Positions 7,904-17,075 of a stretch of DNA of 64,000 nucleotides are shown here, piece by piece. Position 1 is the first letter of the stretch. Each line of letters starts with the position of its first letter. Origin of the DNA: DATFRX01 sp035630615 (GTDB taxonomy: Bacteria; Actinomycetota; Actinomycetes; Propionibacteriales; Nocardioidaceae); assembly GCA_035630615.1 (NCBI GenBank), contig DASQKI010000019.1:4599-68598 (forward strand). The letters are read 5' to 3'. The position numbers and the translations under genes are program-made. The notes beneath the pieces are model-generated. The model did not search any database. It had not been told where the DNA came from and saw only the letters and a program-made list of their open reading frames with translations.

Positions 7904-8845
7904 GTGGCATCGGACGGGCAGCGGATCGGGTGGATCGGCGCCGGGCGAATGGGGGCCGCCATGGCGCATCGACTCGTCTCTGCTGGACACGACGTCGCGA
8001 TCTACAACCGCACCCGGTCAAAGGCCGAAGGCGTCGCCGGTGAGCGGGCCACCGTCGTCGACGGACCGTGCGAGCTCGCCGACCGTGACGTGGTCTTCAC
8101 GATGGTCTCGGCCTCGACCGACTTCGAGGACGTCGTGCTCGGCGACAACGGCATGCTGTCGGGCGACGGGCCGAGTCCTCGGGTCCTCGTCGACTGCTCC
8201 ACGGTGTCCGCGGAGTCCTCCGAAACGGTGCGAGCGGCCGCGGCCGAGCGTGGCACCGATCTGCTGGCCGCCCCGGTCAGCGGCAATCCCTCCGTCGTCG
8301 AGGCCGGCATGCTGACCCTGGCGGTGTCGGGGCCACGGGCGGCGTACGACGAGGTGCTGCCACTGCTCTCACAGCTCGGCCGCGGCGTGACGTACGTCGG
8401 AGAGGGCGAGGTCGCCCGCCTCGTCAAGATCTGCCACAACGTGCTGCTCGGTGTCGTCACCCAGTCGCTGGCCGAGATCACCCTGCTCGCGCAACGCGGC
8501 GGCACCAGCCGGGAAGCCTTCCTCAACTTCCTCAACGACTCGGTCATGGGATCAACCTTCAGCCGCTACAAGACACCCGCGCTGGTCAACCTCGACTTCA
8601 CGCCGTCGTTCACCAATCCCTTGCTGCTCAAGGACTTCGAACTCGGGCTCGACGCGGGCAAGCGGTTAGGCGTGCCGATGCCGGTCGCCGCACTCACGGC
8701 GCAACTGGTCGCGTCGGCGATCGGCGCCGGCTACGACAAGGAGGACTTCGCCACCCTTCTGCTCGAGCAGGCCCGCCGCTCTGGCGTCGAGCTGACGTCG
8801 GAGGACGCCGAGGTCACCGACGGGTTGGACTCCGGGGGAGAGTGA
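7904..8845 (+). CDS. NAD(P)-dependent beta-hydroxyacid dehydrogenase (3-hydroxyisobutyrate dehydrogenase family)
   Basis: A 313-residue member of the family that includes 3-hydroxyisobutyrate dehydrogenase and tartronate semialdehyde reductase. It oxidises a beta-hydroxyacid or reduces the semialdehyde using NAD(P). Visible are the N-terminal Rossmann motif WIGAGRMGAAMAHRL, the substrate-binding block APVSGNPSVVEAGMLTLAVSG and the catalytic-Lys motif LVKICHN. The GTG at 7904 is chosen because a GGGAG ribosome-binding site precedes it and because an earlier in-frame ATG at 7841 would place the operator inside the gene. It begins a five-gene plus-strand operon; the next gene starts within 2 bp. 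The exact substrate cannot be told from sequence. Confidence 0.82.
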   Translation: MASDGQRIGWIGAGRMGAAMAHRLVSAGHDVAIYNRTRSKAEGVAGERATVVDGPCELADRDVVFTMVSASTDFEDVVLGDNGMLSGDGPSPRVLVDCSTVSAESSETVRAAAAERGTDLLAAPVSGNPSVVEAGMLTLAVSGPRAAYDEVLPLLSQLGRGVTYVGEGEVARLVKICHNVLLGVVTQSLAEITLLAQRGGTSREAFLNFLNDSVMGSTFSRYKTPALVNLDFTPSFTNPLLLKDFELGLDAGKRLGVPMPVAALTAQLVASAIGAGYDKEDFATLLLEQARRSGVELTSEDAEVTDGLDSGGE

Positions 8846-8846
8846 C

Positions 8847-10082
8847 ATGCGCCCGCTGCCCGCGCCCGGCCATATGGGCGTTGACTACGAGGAACGGGTC
8901 GACTTCGCCCGGCTCCGGTCCTACCGCCTCGACCGGGTCCGCAAGTCGCTGGCCGAGAGCGAATGCGGCGCCTTCCTGCTCTTCGACTTCTACAACATCC
9001 GCTACACGACCCAGACCTGGATCGGCGGCGCGCTCGGCGACAAGATGACCCGGTACGCGCTGCTGACCGACGGCGGCGAGCCGATGATCTGGGACTTCGG
9101 GTCGGCGACTCGGCATCATCAGATCTACTCGCCGTGGCTGCAACCGGACAACTGTCGTCCGGGGATGCTCGGCATGCGTGGCGCGGTCGCGCCGAGCGCC
9201 GGGCTGATGGAGTCGGCTGTCCGCCAGATCAAGGGCTTGCTCACCGACGCCGGTGTGGCCGACGAACCGGTCGGCGTCGACATCGTCGAGCCCGCATTCC
9301 TGTTCGAGATGCAGCGCCAGGGACTCACCGTCATCGACTGCCAGCAGCTAATGCTCGACGCTCGGCAGGTCAAGTCATCCGACGAGATCATGCTGCTCAC
9401 GCAGGCCGCCGCGATGGTCGACGGCGTCTACCAAGACATCGTCGAGGTGCTCAAACCCGGCATCCGCGAAAACGAGATCGTCGCACTCGCCGCCAAGCGC
9501 CTGATCGAGATGGGCTCGGACCAGGTCGAGGCGGTCAACTCAATCGCCGGCGAGCGCTGCAACCCGCATCCGCACAACTTCACCGATCGCCTGATCCGCC
9601 CCGGTGACCAGGCGTTCTTCGACATCATCCATTCGTTCAACGGCTATCGCACCTGCTACTACCGCACGTTCGGTGTCGGGAGTGCGACACCGAGCCAGCA
9701 GGACGCGTACACCAAAGCACGCGAGTGGATGGACGCCGCGATCGACGTCGTACGCCCGGGCGTGGGCACCGACGAGGTCGCGGCGGTCTGGCCGAAGGCG
9801 ACCGAGTTCGGGTTCGTCGACGAGATGGCGGCGTTCGGGCTGCAGTTCGGGCACGGGCTCGGCCTCGGCCTGCACGAGCGCCCGATCATCTCGCGGCTCA
9901 ACTCGATGAAGGACCCGGTGGAGCTCCGGGCAGGCATGGTCTTCGCACTCGAGACCTACTGCCCGGCCGACGACGGCTACTCGGCCGCCCGCATCGAAGA
10001 GGAGGTCGTACTCACCGAAGACGGTCCAGCCGTCATTACGCTCTTTCCGGCTCAGGAGCTCGTGATCGCCAATGCCTATTAG
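8847..10082 (+). CDS. M24-family (Xaa-Pro peptidase / creatinase fold) protein with altered metal site
   Basis: A 411-residue pita-bread-fold protein. M24 metalloenzymes use two metals held by D, D, H, E, E. Here the first Asp is in AFFDIIHSF (D259), the His motif is FGHGLGLGLHERP (H336/H343), and Glu ligands are in FALETYC (E369) and ARIEEEV (about E384). The position of the second Asp, normally in a GYxxDxTRT-like stretch, reads GYRTCYYRTF, with Tyr271 or Cys270 instead. It may therefore be a mononuclear or non-peptidase member, such as the creatinase-like hydrolases or lyases of this fold. It overlaps E1 alpha by 11 bp, so its role is linked to the 2-oxoacid dehydrogenase operon. Confidence 0.72.
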   Translation: MRPLPAPGHMGVDYEERVDFARLRSYRLDRVRKSLAESECGAFLLFDFYNIRYTTQTWIGGALGDKMTRYALLTDGGEPMIWDFGSATRHHQIYSPWLQPDNCRPGMLGMRGAVAPSAGLMESAVRQIKGLLTDAGVADEPVGVDIVEPAFLFEMQRQGLTVIDCQQLMLDARQVKSSDEIMLLTQAAAMVDGVYQDIVEVLKPGIRENEIVALAAKRLIEMGSDQVEAVNSIAGERCNPHPHNFTDRLIRPGDQAFFDIIHSFNGYRTCYYRTFGVGSATPSQQDAYTKAREWMDAAIDVVRPGVGTDEVAAVWPKATEFGFVDEMAAFGLQFGHGLGLGLHERPIISRLNSMKDPVELRAGMVFALETYCPADDGYSAARIEEEVVLTEDGPAVITLFPAQELVIANAY

Positions 10083-11109
10083 AAAGCCCGCGCATCGCGA
10101 CGACGCACCGCCCGCTGCGGCCGTCGGCGACATCTCGCTCAAGACCCGACTCGCGTTGTACCGGCTGTGCGTCGAGTTGCGCCAGTTCGAGCAGCGCGCC
10201 TATCGACTGTTCATGGAGGGCCTGGTCAAGGGCACCAGCCATCTGTCGATCGGACAGGAGGCGATTGCCGCCGGGTTCGGCGTCGCGATGCGAGCGGACG
10301 ACTACTCGTTCGCGACCTACCGCGGGCACGCCCACACGCTGGCCCGCGGCGTACCGATGACGCCGGTGCTCGCCGAGCTGCTCGGCCGCGAAAACGGCCT
10401 GATGAAGGGCAAGGGCGGCTCGATGCACCTGACCAGCGTCGAGCACGGCGTCATGGGCTCGTACGCGATCATCGGCGCCCACCTCCCGATCGCGAACGGC
10501 GCCGCGTGGAGCGCCCAATATCGCGGTACGGACCAGGTCGCCGTCTGCTTCTTCGGCGACGGTACGACCAACATCGGCGCATTTCACGAGGCCCTCAACT
10601 TCGCCGTCATCTGGCGGCTGCCGATCGTCTTCGTCTGCGAGAACAACCTCTACATGGAGTACACGCCGATCGACAAGGTCACCGCAGTACAGCATCCAGC
10701 GGCCGACCGCGCCGGTGCATACGGACTCGAACCGCTGATCGTCGACGGCAACGACCCGGACGCGGTCTACGTCGCGGCGTCCACCACGATCGCCCATGCC
10801 CGGGCCGGCGCCGGTCCCAGCCTGATCGAGGCCAAGACCTATCGCCACGGCGGCCACTCGCGCGCCGACCCGGGCAAGTATCGGCCCGACGACGAAGTGC
10901 AGAAGTGGCTCGCCAAGGACCCGCTGCCGATGTATCGAGACCGCCTGCTCGAGATCGGCGCGACCGAGCCGGAGCTCGAGGGCATCGAGGCCGAGGTGGA
11001 CGCTGTGGTCGAGCGCGCCACGCAGGAAGCGCGAGACGCCGCGGAGCCCGGCGCCGACCTCGTCATGACCGACCTGTGGGCGGACGGAGGCTCAGCATGG
11101 CGCAACTGA
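10072..11109 (+). CDS. Thiamine-diphosphate-dependent 2-oxoacid (pyruvate/acetoin-type) dehydrogenase E1 alpha
   Basis: A 345-residue E1 alpha subunit that decarboxylates a 2-oxoacid (or cleaves acetoin) with ThDP and hands the acyl group to a lipoyl carrier. The ThDP/Mg motif GDGTTNIGAFHEALNF and the following VFVCENNLYM are intact, as are KGKGGSMHLTS and YRHGGHSRADPGKYR, typical of the PdhA/AcoA group. It overlaps the M24 gene by 11 bp and the E1 beta gene by 13 bp. Length is normal for the AcoA group. The substrate is unknown; the neighbouring hydroxyacid dehydrogenase suggests a degradative route. Confidence 0.85.
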   Translation: MPIRKPAHRDDAPPAAAVGDISLKTRLALYRLCVELRQFEQRAYRLFMEGLVKGTSHLSIGQEAIAAGFGVAMRADDYSFATYRGHAHTLARGVPMTPVLAELLGRENGLMKGKGGSMHLTSVEHGVMGSYAIIGAHLPIANGAAWSAQYRGTDQVAVCFFGDGTTNIGAFHEALNFAVIWRLPIVFVCENNLYMEYTPIDKVTAVQHPAADRAGAYGLEPLIVDGNDPDAVYVAASTTIAHARAGAGPSLIEAKTYRHGGHSRADPGKYRPDDEVQKWLAKDPLPMYRDRLLEIGATEPELEGIEAEVDAVVERATQEARDAAEPGADLVMTDLWADGGSAWRN

Positions 11110-12093
11110 CCTATCGCGAGGCCATCGCCCGCGGCATCGCCCAGGAGATGCGACGCGACGAGAGCGTCGTGCTCATCGGCGAAGACGTCGCGGCCGCCGG
11201 CGCGTCTTCAAGGGCACGGTCGGGCTGCTGGAGGAGTTCGGCGACCGGCGCGTCCGCGACACCCCGATCAGCGAGCAGGCCATCCTCGGCGCCGCGATGG
11301 GGGCCGCAATGACCGGGATGCGGCCGATCGCGGAGATCATGTTCAGCGACTTCTTCGCCGTCTGCTGGGCATCCTGGCCAACGAGATCGCGAAGTCGCGC
11401 TACATGACAGCGGGCCAGATGTCGTTCCCGCTCGTCGTCCGGTCCGGCAACGGCGGCGGCCTGCGCTTCGGCGCGCAACACTCGCAGAGCGTCGAAAACT
11501 GGATGATGGCAATTCCCGGCCTCAAGGTGGTCGTGCCGTCCAACGCCCGCGACGTCGTCGGACTCATGGCAGCCGCCGTACGTGACCCGGACCCGGTCGT
11601 GCTGCTCGAGGAGAAGGCGCTCTATCCGGTGCGCGACGAGGTCCCCGATGGCGAGATCGTCGACACCCTCGGCACCGCCGCCATCCGCCGCCACGGCGTC
11701 GACGCGACGATCCTCGCGCTCGGCAACATGACGCCGCGGGCGATCGAGGCGGCCGACCAACTCGACGGCGCCGGTATCGACTGCACGGTCGTCGACGTCC
11801 GATCGCTGGTGCCGCTCGACACCCAGACGATTCTCGAGTCCGTCAGCGACACGGGTCGGGTCTTCACCGTGGAGGAAAACCCGCGCTTGTGCGGCTGGGG
11901 CGGCGAGGTCATGTCGATCATCGGCGAGGAGGTCTTCTGGGATCTCGACGGCCCACCGATACGGATCACGACGCCGCACATCCCGTTGCCCGCAGCCGAC
12001 GCACTCGAGGACTTCGCGCTGCCCTCGGTCGAACGGATCGTCACCACAGTTCAGAAGGCCATGTCCTCGTCGGAGGGAGGCATCCCCACATGA
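11097..12093 (+). pseudogene. 2-oxoacid dehydrogenase E1 beta, interrupted by two single-base deletions
   Basis: The E1 beta sequence is readable across the whole interval but in three successive frames. It starts at ATG 11097 (MAQLTYREAIARGIAQEM, then VVLIGEDVAAAG). Near 11200-11204 the frame must slip by one base to continue VFKGTVGLLEEFG and DTPISEQAILGAAMG. Near 11369-11371 it must slip again (FFAVCW then ILANEIAKSRYMT) before running to the TGA at 12091. Both sites look like loss of one base. The restored protein would be about 333 residues, normal for the family. Either the gene is dead or the assembly has two errors here; the intact overlaps with E1 alpha (13 bp) and E2 (ATGA) make recent decay or sequencing error likeliest. 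Confidence 0.8.
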
Positions 12094-12935
12094 TCGTCGC
12101 CGCCGACCCCCGTCCGCCCAACACCCGCCATCGGACCAGCCCCCGCGCCCGTCGGATGCTGCACGACGCCGGTCTGCGCGAGGACGACGTCATCGGCACC
12201 GGACCGAGTGGTCGGATCCTGGCGGCCGACGTCGCCTCGGCGCAGGCGTCTGCCCCGCCCGCGAGGTCGGGCACATACCCGTCGACGGATCTCGGCGGGG
12301 CAGACGCGCAATCTCGGCGCAAAGAGTCGACCACCGCCTTCGTCGCCGCCGAGGTCGACTTCCACGCGGTCGACCGGGCGCGCCGCGAAGCCGGCGCGGA
12401 CGTACCGGGATACCCGGCGTTCGTCGCCCGGGCCGTCGTCGATGCACTCACCGCCTACCCGTACCTCAACGCGCAGCTCGGCGACCACGTCGTCTCGATC
12501 CGCCGGCCGGTTCACCTCGGCATCCACGTCGATCTCGACCCGACCGGCCCGCCGGCACTGCCGGTCATTCGCGACGCCGACGGGCTGCGACTGCGGAGCC
12601 TCGCCGACCGGATCGCCGACGCTGAGGCGCAGGCGCGCGAACGGCGTGGAGCAATCGGGTGCACGTTCACGATCGTCGACGCGACGCCGCACGGGATGCT
12701 GCTGTCATCGCCGCCGCTGGGGCCGGGACAGGTGGCGGCGCTGACGACCAGCGGGGTGCGGCCGATGCCGATCGCCGTCGAGCGCGAGCCCGGGGAGTAC
12801 GCCGTCGCCGTGCACCCGGTCGGCACGCTCGGGCTGAGCTTCGACCACGCCATCGTCGGCAGCGGGTATGCCGCCGGCTTCCTCGATCACGTCAGGACCG
12901 CCCTCGAGCAGCGCGATTGGGCGGCCGAACTCTGA
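12090..12935 (+). CDS. E2-like 2-oxoacid dehydrogenase acyltransferase lacking lipoyl domain and canonical active site
   Basis: A 281-residue protein. Residues about 13-50 form a peripheral subunit-binding domain (TSPRARRMLHDAGL then GTGPSGRILAADV), and the rest is a chloramphenicol-acetyltransferase-like E2 catalytic fold. A lipoyl domain, normally at the N-terminus, is absent. The catalytic HxxxDG motif reads DHAIVGSGYAAGFL, so His is kept but the Asp-Gly pair is Gly-Ser. It may be a scaffold or a divergent acyltransferase needing a lipoyl protein from elsewhere. The ATG at 12090 overlaps the E1 beta stop by ATGA. It ends 2 bp from the convergent LuxR gene. Confidence 0.75.
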   Translation: MIVAADPRPPNTRHRTSPRARRMLHDAGLREDDVIGTGPSGRILAADVASAQASAPPARSGTYPSTDLGGADAQSRRKESTTAFVAAEVDFHAVDRARREAGADVPGYPAFVARAVVDALTAYPYLNAQLGDHVVSIRRPVHLGIHVDLDPTGPPALPVIRDADGLRLRSLADRIADAEAQARERRGAIGCTFTIVDATPHGMLLSSPPLGPGQVAALTTSGVRPMPIAVEREPGEYAVAVHPVGTLGLSFDHAIVGSGYAAGFLDHVRTALEQRDWAAEL

Positions 12936-12937
12936 CG

Positions 12938-15900
12938 TCAGCTCCCGCGGTCCAACCCGAGGCGATAGGCGACTCGGGCGGCCTCGGCCCGGCCGTCCAC
13001 GTCGAGCTTGCGCAAGATGTTGGAGACGTGGACGCTCGCCGTCTTGACGCTGATGAAAAGCGAGTCGGCCAGCTCGCGGTTGGTTTGCCCGGCCGCGAGC
13101 CCCGCAAGCACCTCGAGCTCTCGCGGGGTCAGGCCCATCTCGACGATCGCCGCCGGCGCTGCTTCCTCGGCCTCGGGCCCCGTCGACCCGGCCGCTGCCT
13201 CGACGTCGGTCGCTGCCTCGACGTCGGCGCCGGTGAGGTCGATGCGGTACCAGCGGGCGAGCTCGACGACCTCGCCGGCCAGCCCAGCGGCGCCGAGTCC
13301 GGTGGCGAGCTCGTGTGCCCGGCGCACCGCGACCAGGCCCCGCTCGGTCCCACGGTCGGCCCGTACCGTCGCGTCCGCCTCGCGCCACCTGGCGTACGCC
13401 TCGGGCAACGGCCGGCCGATCCGAGCCCATGCATCGGCGGCCAAGTCCCAGCGACGTGCGTCGGCCCGGCTCTCCAGCCGAGCGAGCTCCGCCTGAGCGG
13501 TCAGAGCCAACGCCGGTCCGTCGGGGCACCAGGCGCGGTCCGGGTCGAGCGGATCCGGGTCGAGCCGGCGGGCCCGCTCGGCCAGGGCCAGCCCGTGATC
13601 GACGGCCACCGCCTCGGCCCGGGCGGCCCGTCGGGCTCGCGCGTCCTCGGCCGCGTCGGCGGCGGCCCGCAGGCCCAACGCGACCAGCGGCCCGGCGAAG
13701 CGCTGCTCGTCGCCGCACTCCACGAGCTCCAGCCCCTCGTCGACGAGGTCGGCCGCCCGCTCGGGCTGTCGCCGCCATAGCGCGAGCTCGGCATCGGCCT
13801 CCAACATCTCCCGCCGCCAGGCGTCGGGCACACCGCCGTCGGACGCGAGCGCCGTGCCTTGCTTGATCCAGCCGGCGGCCTCGGCCAGGTCGCCGGTCGC
13901 GAGGGCGAGTCGAGCGCACTGGACCAGCAGCGGATGCACCCGCAAGCCCTGCGGTCGAGACGCGGAGGCATCGGCCAGCAGGGTTGCCGCTTCGGCCCAC
14001 CGACCCGACTTGATCAACGACTCGGCCACGTTGCCCTGCAGAAAGCTGCCGTCCTGGCGTACGAGTCCGACCCGGCTCAACTCGTCGATGCCGGCCCGTC
14101 CGACCTCTGCCGCCTCGTCGAACTCGCCGGCGAGACACAGCACGTGCGTCAGGTCGATGTAGGCGGCTCCCAGATCGTCGGGATCGTCGATCTGCACGGC
14201 GATCGCGAGCGAGCGGCGCAGGTAGGCGATCCCGGACTCGAAGTCGCCGCCGTAGGCCGTGACGACGCCGAGCGCGTTGAGCGCCCGACCCTCCTCCCGC
14301 ACCTCGCCGACCGCGGCCGCGATGTCGATCGCCTGCCGGCAGGCGGCCGCGGCGGCGGCGAGTCGGGTCGACGCCATCGCCAGCATCCCGAGGCCGGCAT
14401 AGACGCGAGCTCGGGTCGGCGTCGACGGCTGCCCCTCGACCCGGTCGAGGGCGGCCTGGTACGCCGCCTCCGCCTCGGCGAACTCCCCGGTGTTGAACCG
14501 GTAGGCGCCCTCCCGCTCGAGCAACTGAGCCTGCCGCGCCGGATCGGCCGCCATCGGAAGCGCGGCTCGGACCGCGGCGACAGCGCGGTCACCGTGGCCG
14601 GCCAGATGCGCGGCCTGGGCGGAGTGGGCGAGCAACTCGACCCGGTCGACGTCCAGGGGGACGAACGCTCCCTCCGGCAACTGTCGCGCCAGCGCCACGG
14701 CTCGGGCCAGGTGCTCGTCGGCGTCGGCGAACGCATAGACGGCCTCGGCCGCGAGTCCAGCGGCGACCGCCGAGTCGAACGCCCGGCCGACATCGCCGGC
14801 GGCCTGCCAATGCCGGGCGACCTCGCCGACGACGGCGTAGGTCGCGCCGTCGTCCAATCGGGCCAGCGCCTCGGCTGCGGCGGCATGCAGCCGGCGTCGC
14901 TCGCCGGGCAGCAGGTCGGCGTAGACCACCTCCCGGAACAGCGGGTGCCGGAAGCCGTAGTCGCCGCCGGTCCGTGGCTCCATGACGTGTCGGTCCACCG
15001 CTTCGCGCAGCGCCTCCTCGACCGTCGCCTCGGACTCGCCGGCGACCGCGGCCAGCAGGTCGAGATCGACCACTCGACCGAGCACCGAGGCCACCCGAAG
15101 CGCCCGCCGGGTGGGCTCGCCGAGCACCGACACCCGACTGCCGAGCAGGCCACGCAGGGTCGGTGGCGGCGGCGCCTCGGGATCGTCGGCGAGGCCAACC
15201 AGATGCTCGGTGAACAGCGGGTTGCCGGCGGCCCGTTGGTAGATCAGGTCCACCTGGGCCGCGGTCGGAGGTGCTCCCAGCAGCCCGGTCAGCAGGCGGG
15301 TCGTGGCGTCCGGGGTCAGCCGCGACAGCCTCATCCGGTCCACCGACGCGAGTCGCTCCAGCTCGGCGAGCCAGGTCCGAAAGGCGGTGTCCGGCCCGAC
15401 GTCGTCGCTGCGCAGGGTCAGCACCAGAAGCACCGGCTCGGCGCGAAGGTTGCGGGCCAGGAACCCGACCAGGTCGAGGGTCGACCGGTCGGCCCAGTGC
15501 AGGTCCTCGATCATCAGGGTGACCTGGCCGCCACGACCCAACTCGGCCAGGAAGGCCAGCACGGCTTCGAAGAGCCGCACCTGGGCCGACGCGCTCACCG
15601 GCGCGTCGAGAGCACTCGACCCGGCCCGGGCCTGGGGCCGGTCGTGGTCGGCCGGGAGCAGCCGCGCCAGGTCCGGCGGCAAGGCCGGTGCAGGGCCGTC
15701 GGATTGTCGTACGAAATCGCGAATCGCCTGGGCGATCGGTCCGAAGGGCAAGGCCTCCCCGACGACCGGAACGCAGCCGCCCGCGAGTACGGCACCCGTC
15801 GTCGACGCGCGGAACTCCTCGATCAGGCGGGTCTTGCCGATCCCGGCCTCGCCGGTGACCAAGGCGGTCTGCGGCTTGCCCTCGGCGCATCGACGCACGG

Positions 15901-16003
15901 CATCGTGCAGCGTCGCCAGCTCGCGGTCGCGTCCCACGAGCGGAGCGCTACCGACTCCGGGCGAATCTCCCATCTGCGGCCATCCAAGGCAGGTCGGACT
16001 CAT
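12938..16003 (-). CDS. Large LuxR-type regulator with AAA ATPase (LAL/MalT-like)
   Basis: A 1021-residue regulator. An N-terminal NTPase has Walker A GEAGIGKTRL (about residues 50-60) and Walker B LMIEDLHWAD (about 170). A long middle portion of degenerate TPR-like helices follows, and a C-terminal LuxR helix-turn-helix (GLTPRELEVLAGLAAGQTNR, then LFISVKTASVHVSNILRKL) closes the protein. Such LAL proteins are usually ATP-dependent activators of metabolite or catabolic clusters. An alternative start is the Met 10 residues in (15973). It converges on the E2-like gene with 2 bp between them and diverges from a secreted-protein gene across about 250 bp that contain no clear operator. Its targets are unknown. 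Confidence 0.9.
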   Translation of the reverse strand: MSPTCLGWPQMGDSPGVGSAPLVGRDRELATLHDAVRRCAEGKPQTALVTGEAGIGKTRLIEEFRASTTGAVLAGGCVPVVGEALPFGPIAQAIRDFVRQSDGPAPALPPDLARLLPADHDRPQARAGSSALDAPVSASAQVRLFEAVLAFLAELGRGGQVTLMIEDLHWADRSTLDLVGFLARNLRAEPVLLVLTLRSDDVGPDTAFRTWLAELERLASVDRMRLSRLTPDATTRLLTGLLGAPPTAAQVDLIYQRAAGNPLFTEHLVGLADDPEAPPPPTLRGLLGSRVSVLGEPTRRALRVASVLGRVVDLDLLAAVAGESEATVEEALREAVDRHVMEPRTGGDYGFRHPLFREVVYADLLPGERRRLHAAAAEALARLDDGATYAVVGEVARHWQAAGDVGRAFDSAVAAGLAAEAVYAFADADEHLARAVALARQLPEGAFVPLDVDRVELLAHSAQAAHLAGHGDRAVAAVRAALPMAADPARQAQLLEREGAYRFNTGEFAEAEAAYQAALDRVEGQPSTPTRARVYAGLGMLAMASTRLAAAAAACRQAIDIAAAVGEVREEGRALNALGVVTAYGGDFESGIAYLRRSLAIAVQIDDPDDLGAAYIDLTHVLCLAGEFDEAAEVGRAGIDELSRVGLVRQDGSFLQGNVAESLIKSGRWAEAATLLADASASRPQGLRVHPLLVQCARLALATGDLAEAAGWIKQGTALASDGGVPDAWRREMLEADAELALWRRQPERAADLVDEGLELVECGDEQRFAGPLVALGLRAAADAAEDARARRAARAEAVAVDHGLALAERARRLDPDPLDPDRAWCPDGPALALTAQAELARLESRADARRWDLAADAWARIGRPLPEAYARWREADATVRADRGTERGLVAVRRAHELATGLGAAGLAGEVVELARWYRIDLTGADVEAATDVEAAAGSTGPEAEEAAPAAIVEMGLTPRELEVLAGLAAGQTNRELADSLFISVKTASVHVSNILRKLDVDGRAEAARVAYRLGLDRGS

Positions 16004-16256
16004 GCGTCAGGGCCGCATCGCGGGTGATTATTCCTCGCCGCACGCGTCGTCGCCAGTCCACCTTCTTTCAGCGGAGTCGTCAGGCGTCACATCGAGGCCG
16101 GTTTCCACCCGCACGTGACCGCCTGGCAGCGATCTGAGGTAGGCCGCTGCCGGATCTGAGGTGGCTGCCCGATGGGACGGCGCCCGCCGCGTACGTAGCG
16201 TCCTGAGAGACCGGACGGCCGCGGGGGTCGATCCGGACCGTACGAAAGGGCATCCC

Positions 16257-17048
16257 ATGCGAACATTCGCAGTCACCGGCCGATCGAAGACCAAAGCAGT
16301 CGCGATCGGTGCCAGCATCGCGGCCATCGTCGGCGGGTCGGCCGTCCTCGGCTCGGCCGCCGTCGTCCCCGGTACGCCGGGCAACGACGTGCATTTCGGT
16401 CGAGACAACGACAATGCGAACAACACCTTCATCCAGCCGCCGGGCGTCACCGCCAAGCAGCACATGGACAACACCGACGTGCTCTTCGGCCGGGCCGGCG
16501 CCGACCTCTTGATCGGCAAGCTCGGCGACGACACGCTGCTCGGCGGACCGGCCCTCGACATCCTGATCGGCGGACCCGAAGGCGGCCAGTCGCCCAACAG
16601 CGACGTGCTGCTCGGTGACGCCGGCGACGACATCAACATCTGGGCACCCGGCGACGGCAGCGAGGTCTTCGTGGGCGACCGGGGCTACGACACGATGGTG
16701 TTCGCGCCGTTCGTGACCAACGACGACGGGTCCCTCCGCCTGGTCTGGCGACACGGCCGGCGGGTTCCGCGCGTGGACATCGGCGGCCAGCCCGCATTCA
16801 GCTGCGAGATCGTCCCGGTGCCGCCGAGCCAGAACCTTGGCGAACAGTTCCTGATCCGCTTCCTGGTCAACGACACCATCGTCGTCACGGTTCGGCAGAA
16901 GGACGTCGAGCGCGTCCTGTGCCCCTCGCCCAACGACGGCTGGGCGACCCGAGCCAACCTGACCGTCGCGCATCCCGAGTTCCGCAACGTCCGGCTGTCC
17001 AACATCAACGGCGTGCTCGGCGCCATCGTCGCGCCGCCGGCGGCCTGA
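16257..17048 (+). CDS. Secreted protein with RTX-type (hemolysin-type) calcium-binding repeats
   Basis: A 263-residue protein. A Sec-type signal sequence spans about residues 12-36 (AVAIGASIAAIVGGSAVLGSAA). Glycine/aspartate nonapeptide-like repeats follow (DVLFGRAGADLLIGKLGDD, LLGGPALDILIGG, DVLLGDAGDDI), then a non-repeat C-terminal half with two cysteines. Such repeats bind Ca2+ in a beta-roll after export. The ATG is preceded by GAAAGGG. A type I exporter, the usual partner of RTX proteins, is not encoded nearby, and the N-terminal signal argues for Sec export instead. Function beyond calcium binding is not evident. Confidence 0.75.
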   Translation: MRTFAVTGRSKTKAVAIGASIAAIVGGSAVLGSAAVVPGTPGNDVHFGRDNDNANNTFIQPPGVTAKQHMDNTDVLFGRAGADLLIGKLGDDTLLGGPALDILIGGPEGGQSPNSDVLLGDAGDDINIWAPGDGSEVFVGDRGYDTMVFAPFVTNDDGSLRLVWRHGRRVPRVDIGGQPAFSCEIVPVPPSQNLGEQFLIRFLVNDTIVVTVRQKDVERVLCPSPNDGWATRANLTVAHPEFRNVRLSNINGVLGAIVAPPAA

Positions 17049-17075
17049 CAGCCGGGGCCAAACCGGAGGTTCGCT

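Noticed and set aside
11200..11371. Programmed frameshifting in E1 beta
   Set aside because: Two slips in the same direction without slippery heptamers or downstream structures in obvious position are better explained as base losses or assembly errors.
13859..16027. A 722-codon plus-strand frame opposite the LuxR regulator
   Set aside because: It is antisense to a clear LAL gene, and the translation is compositionally biased with no motif.
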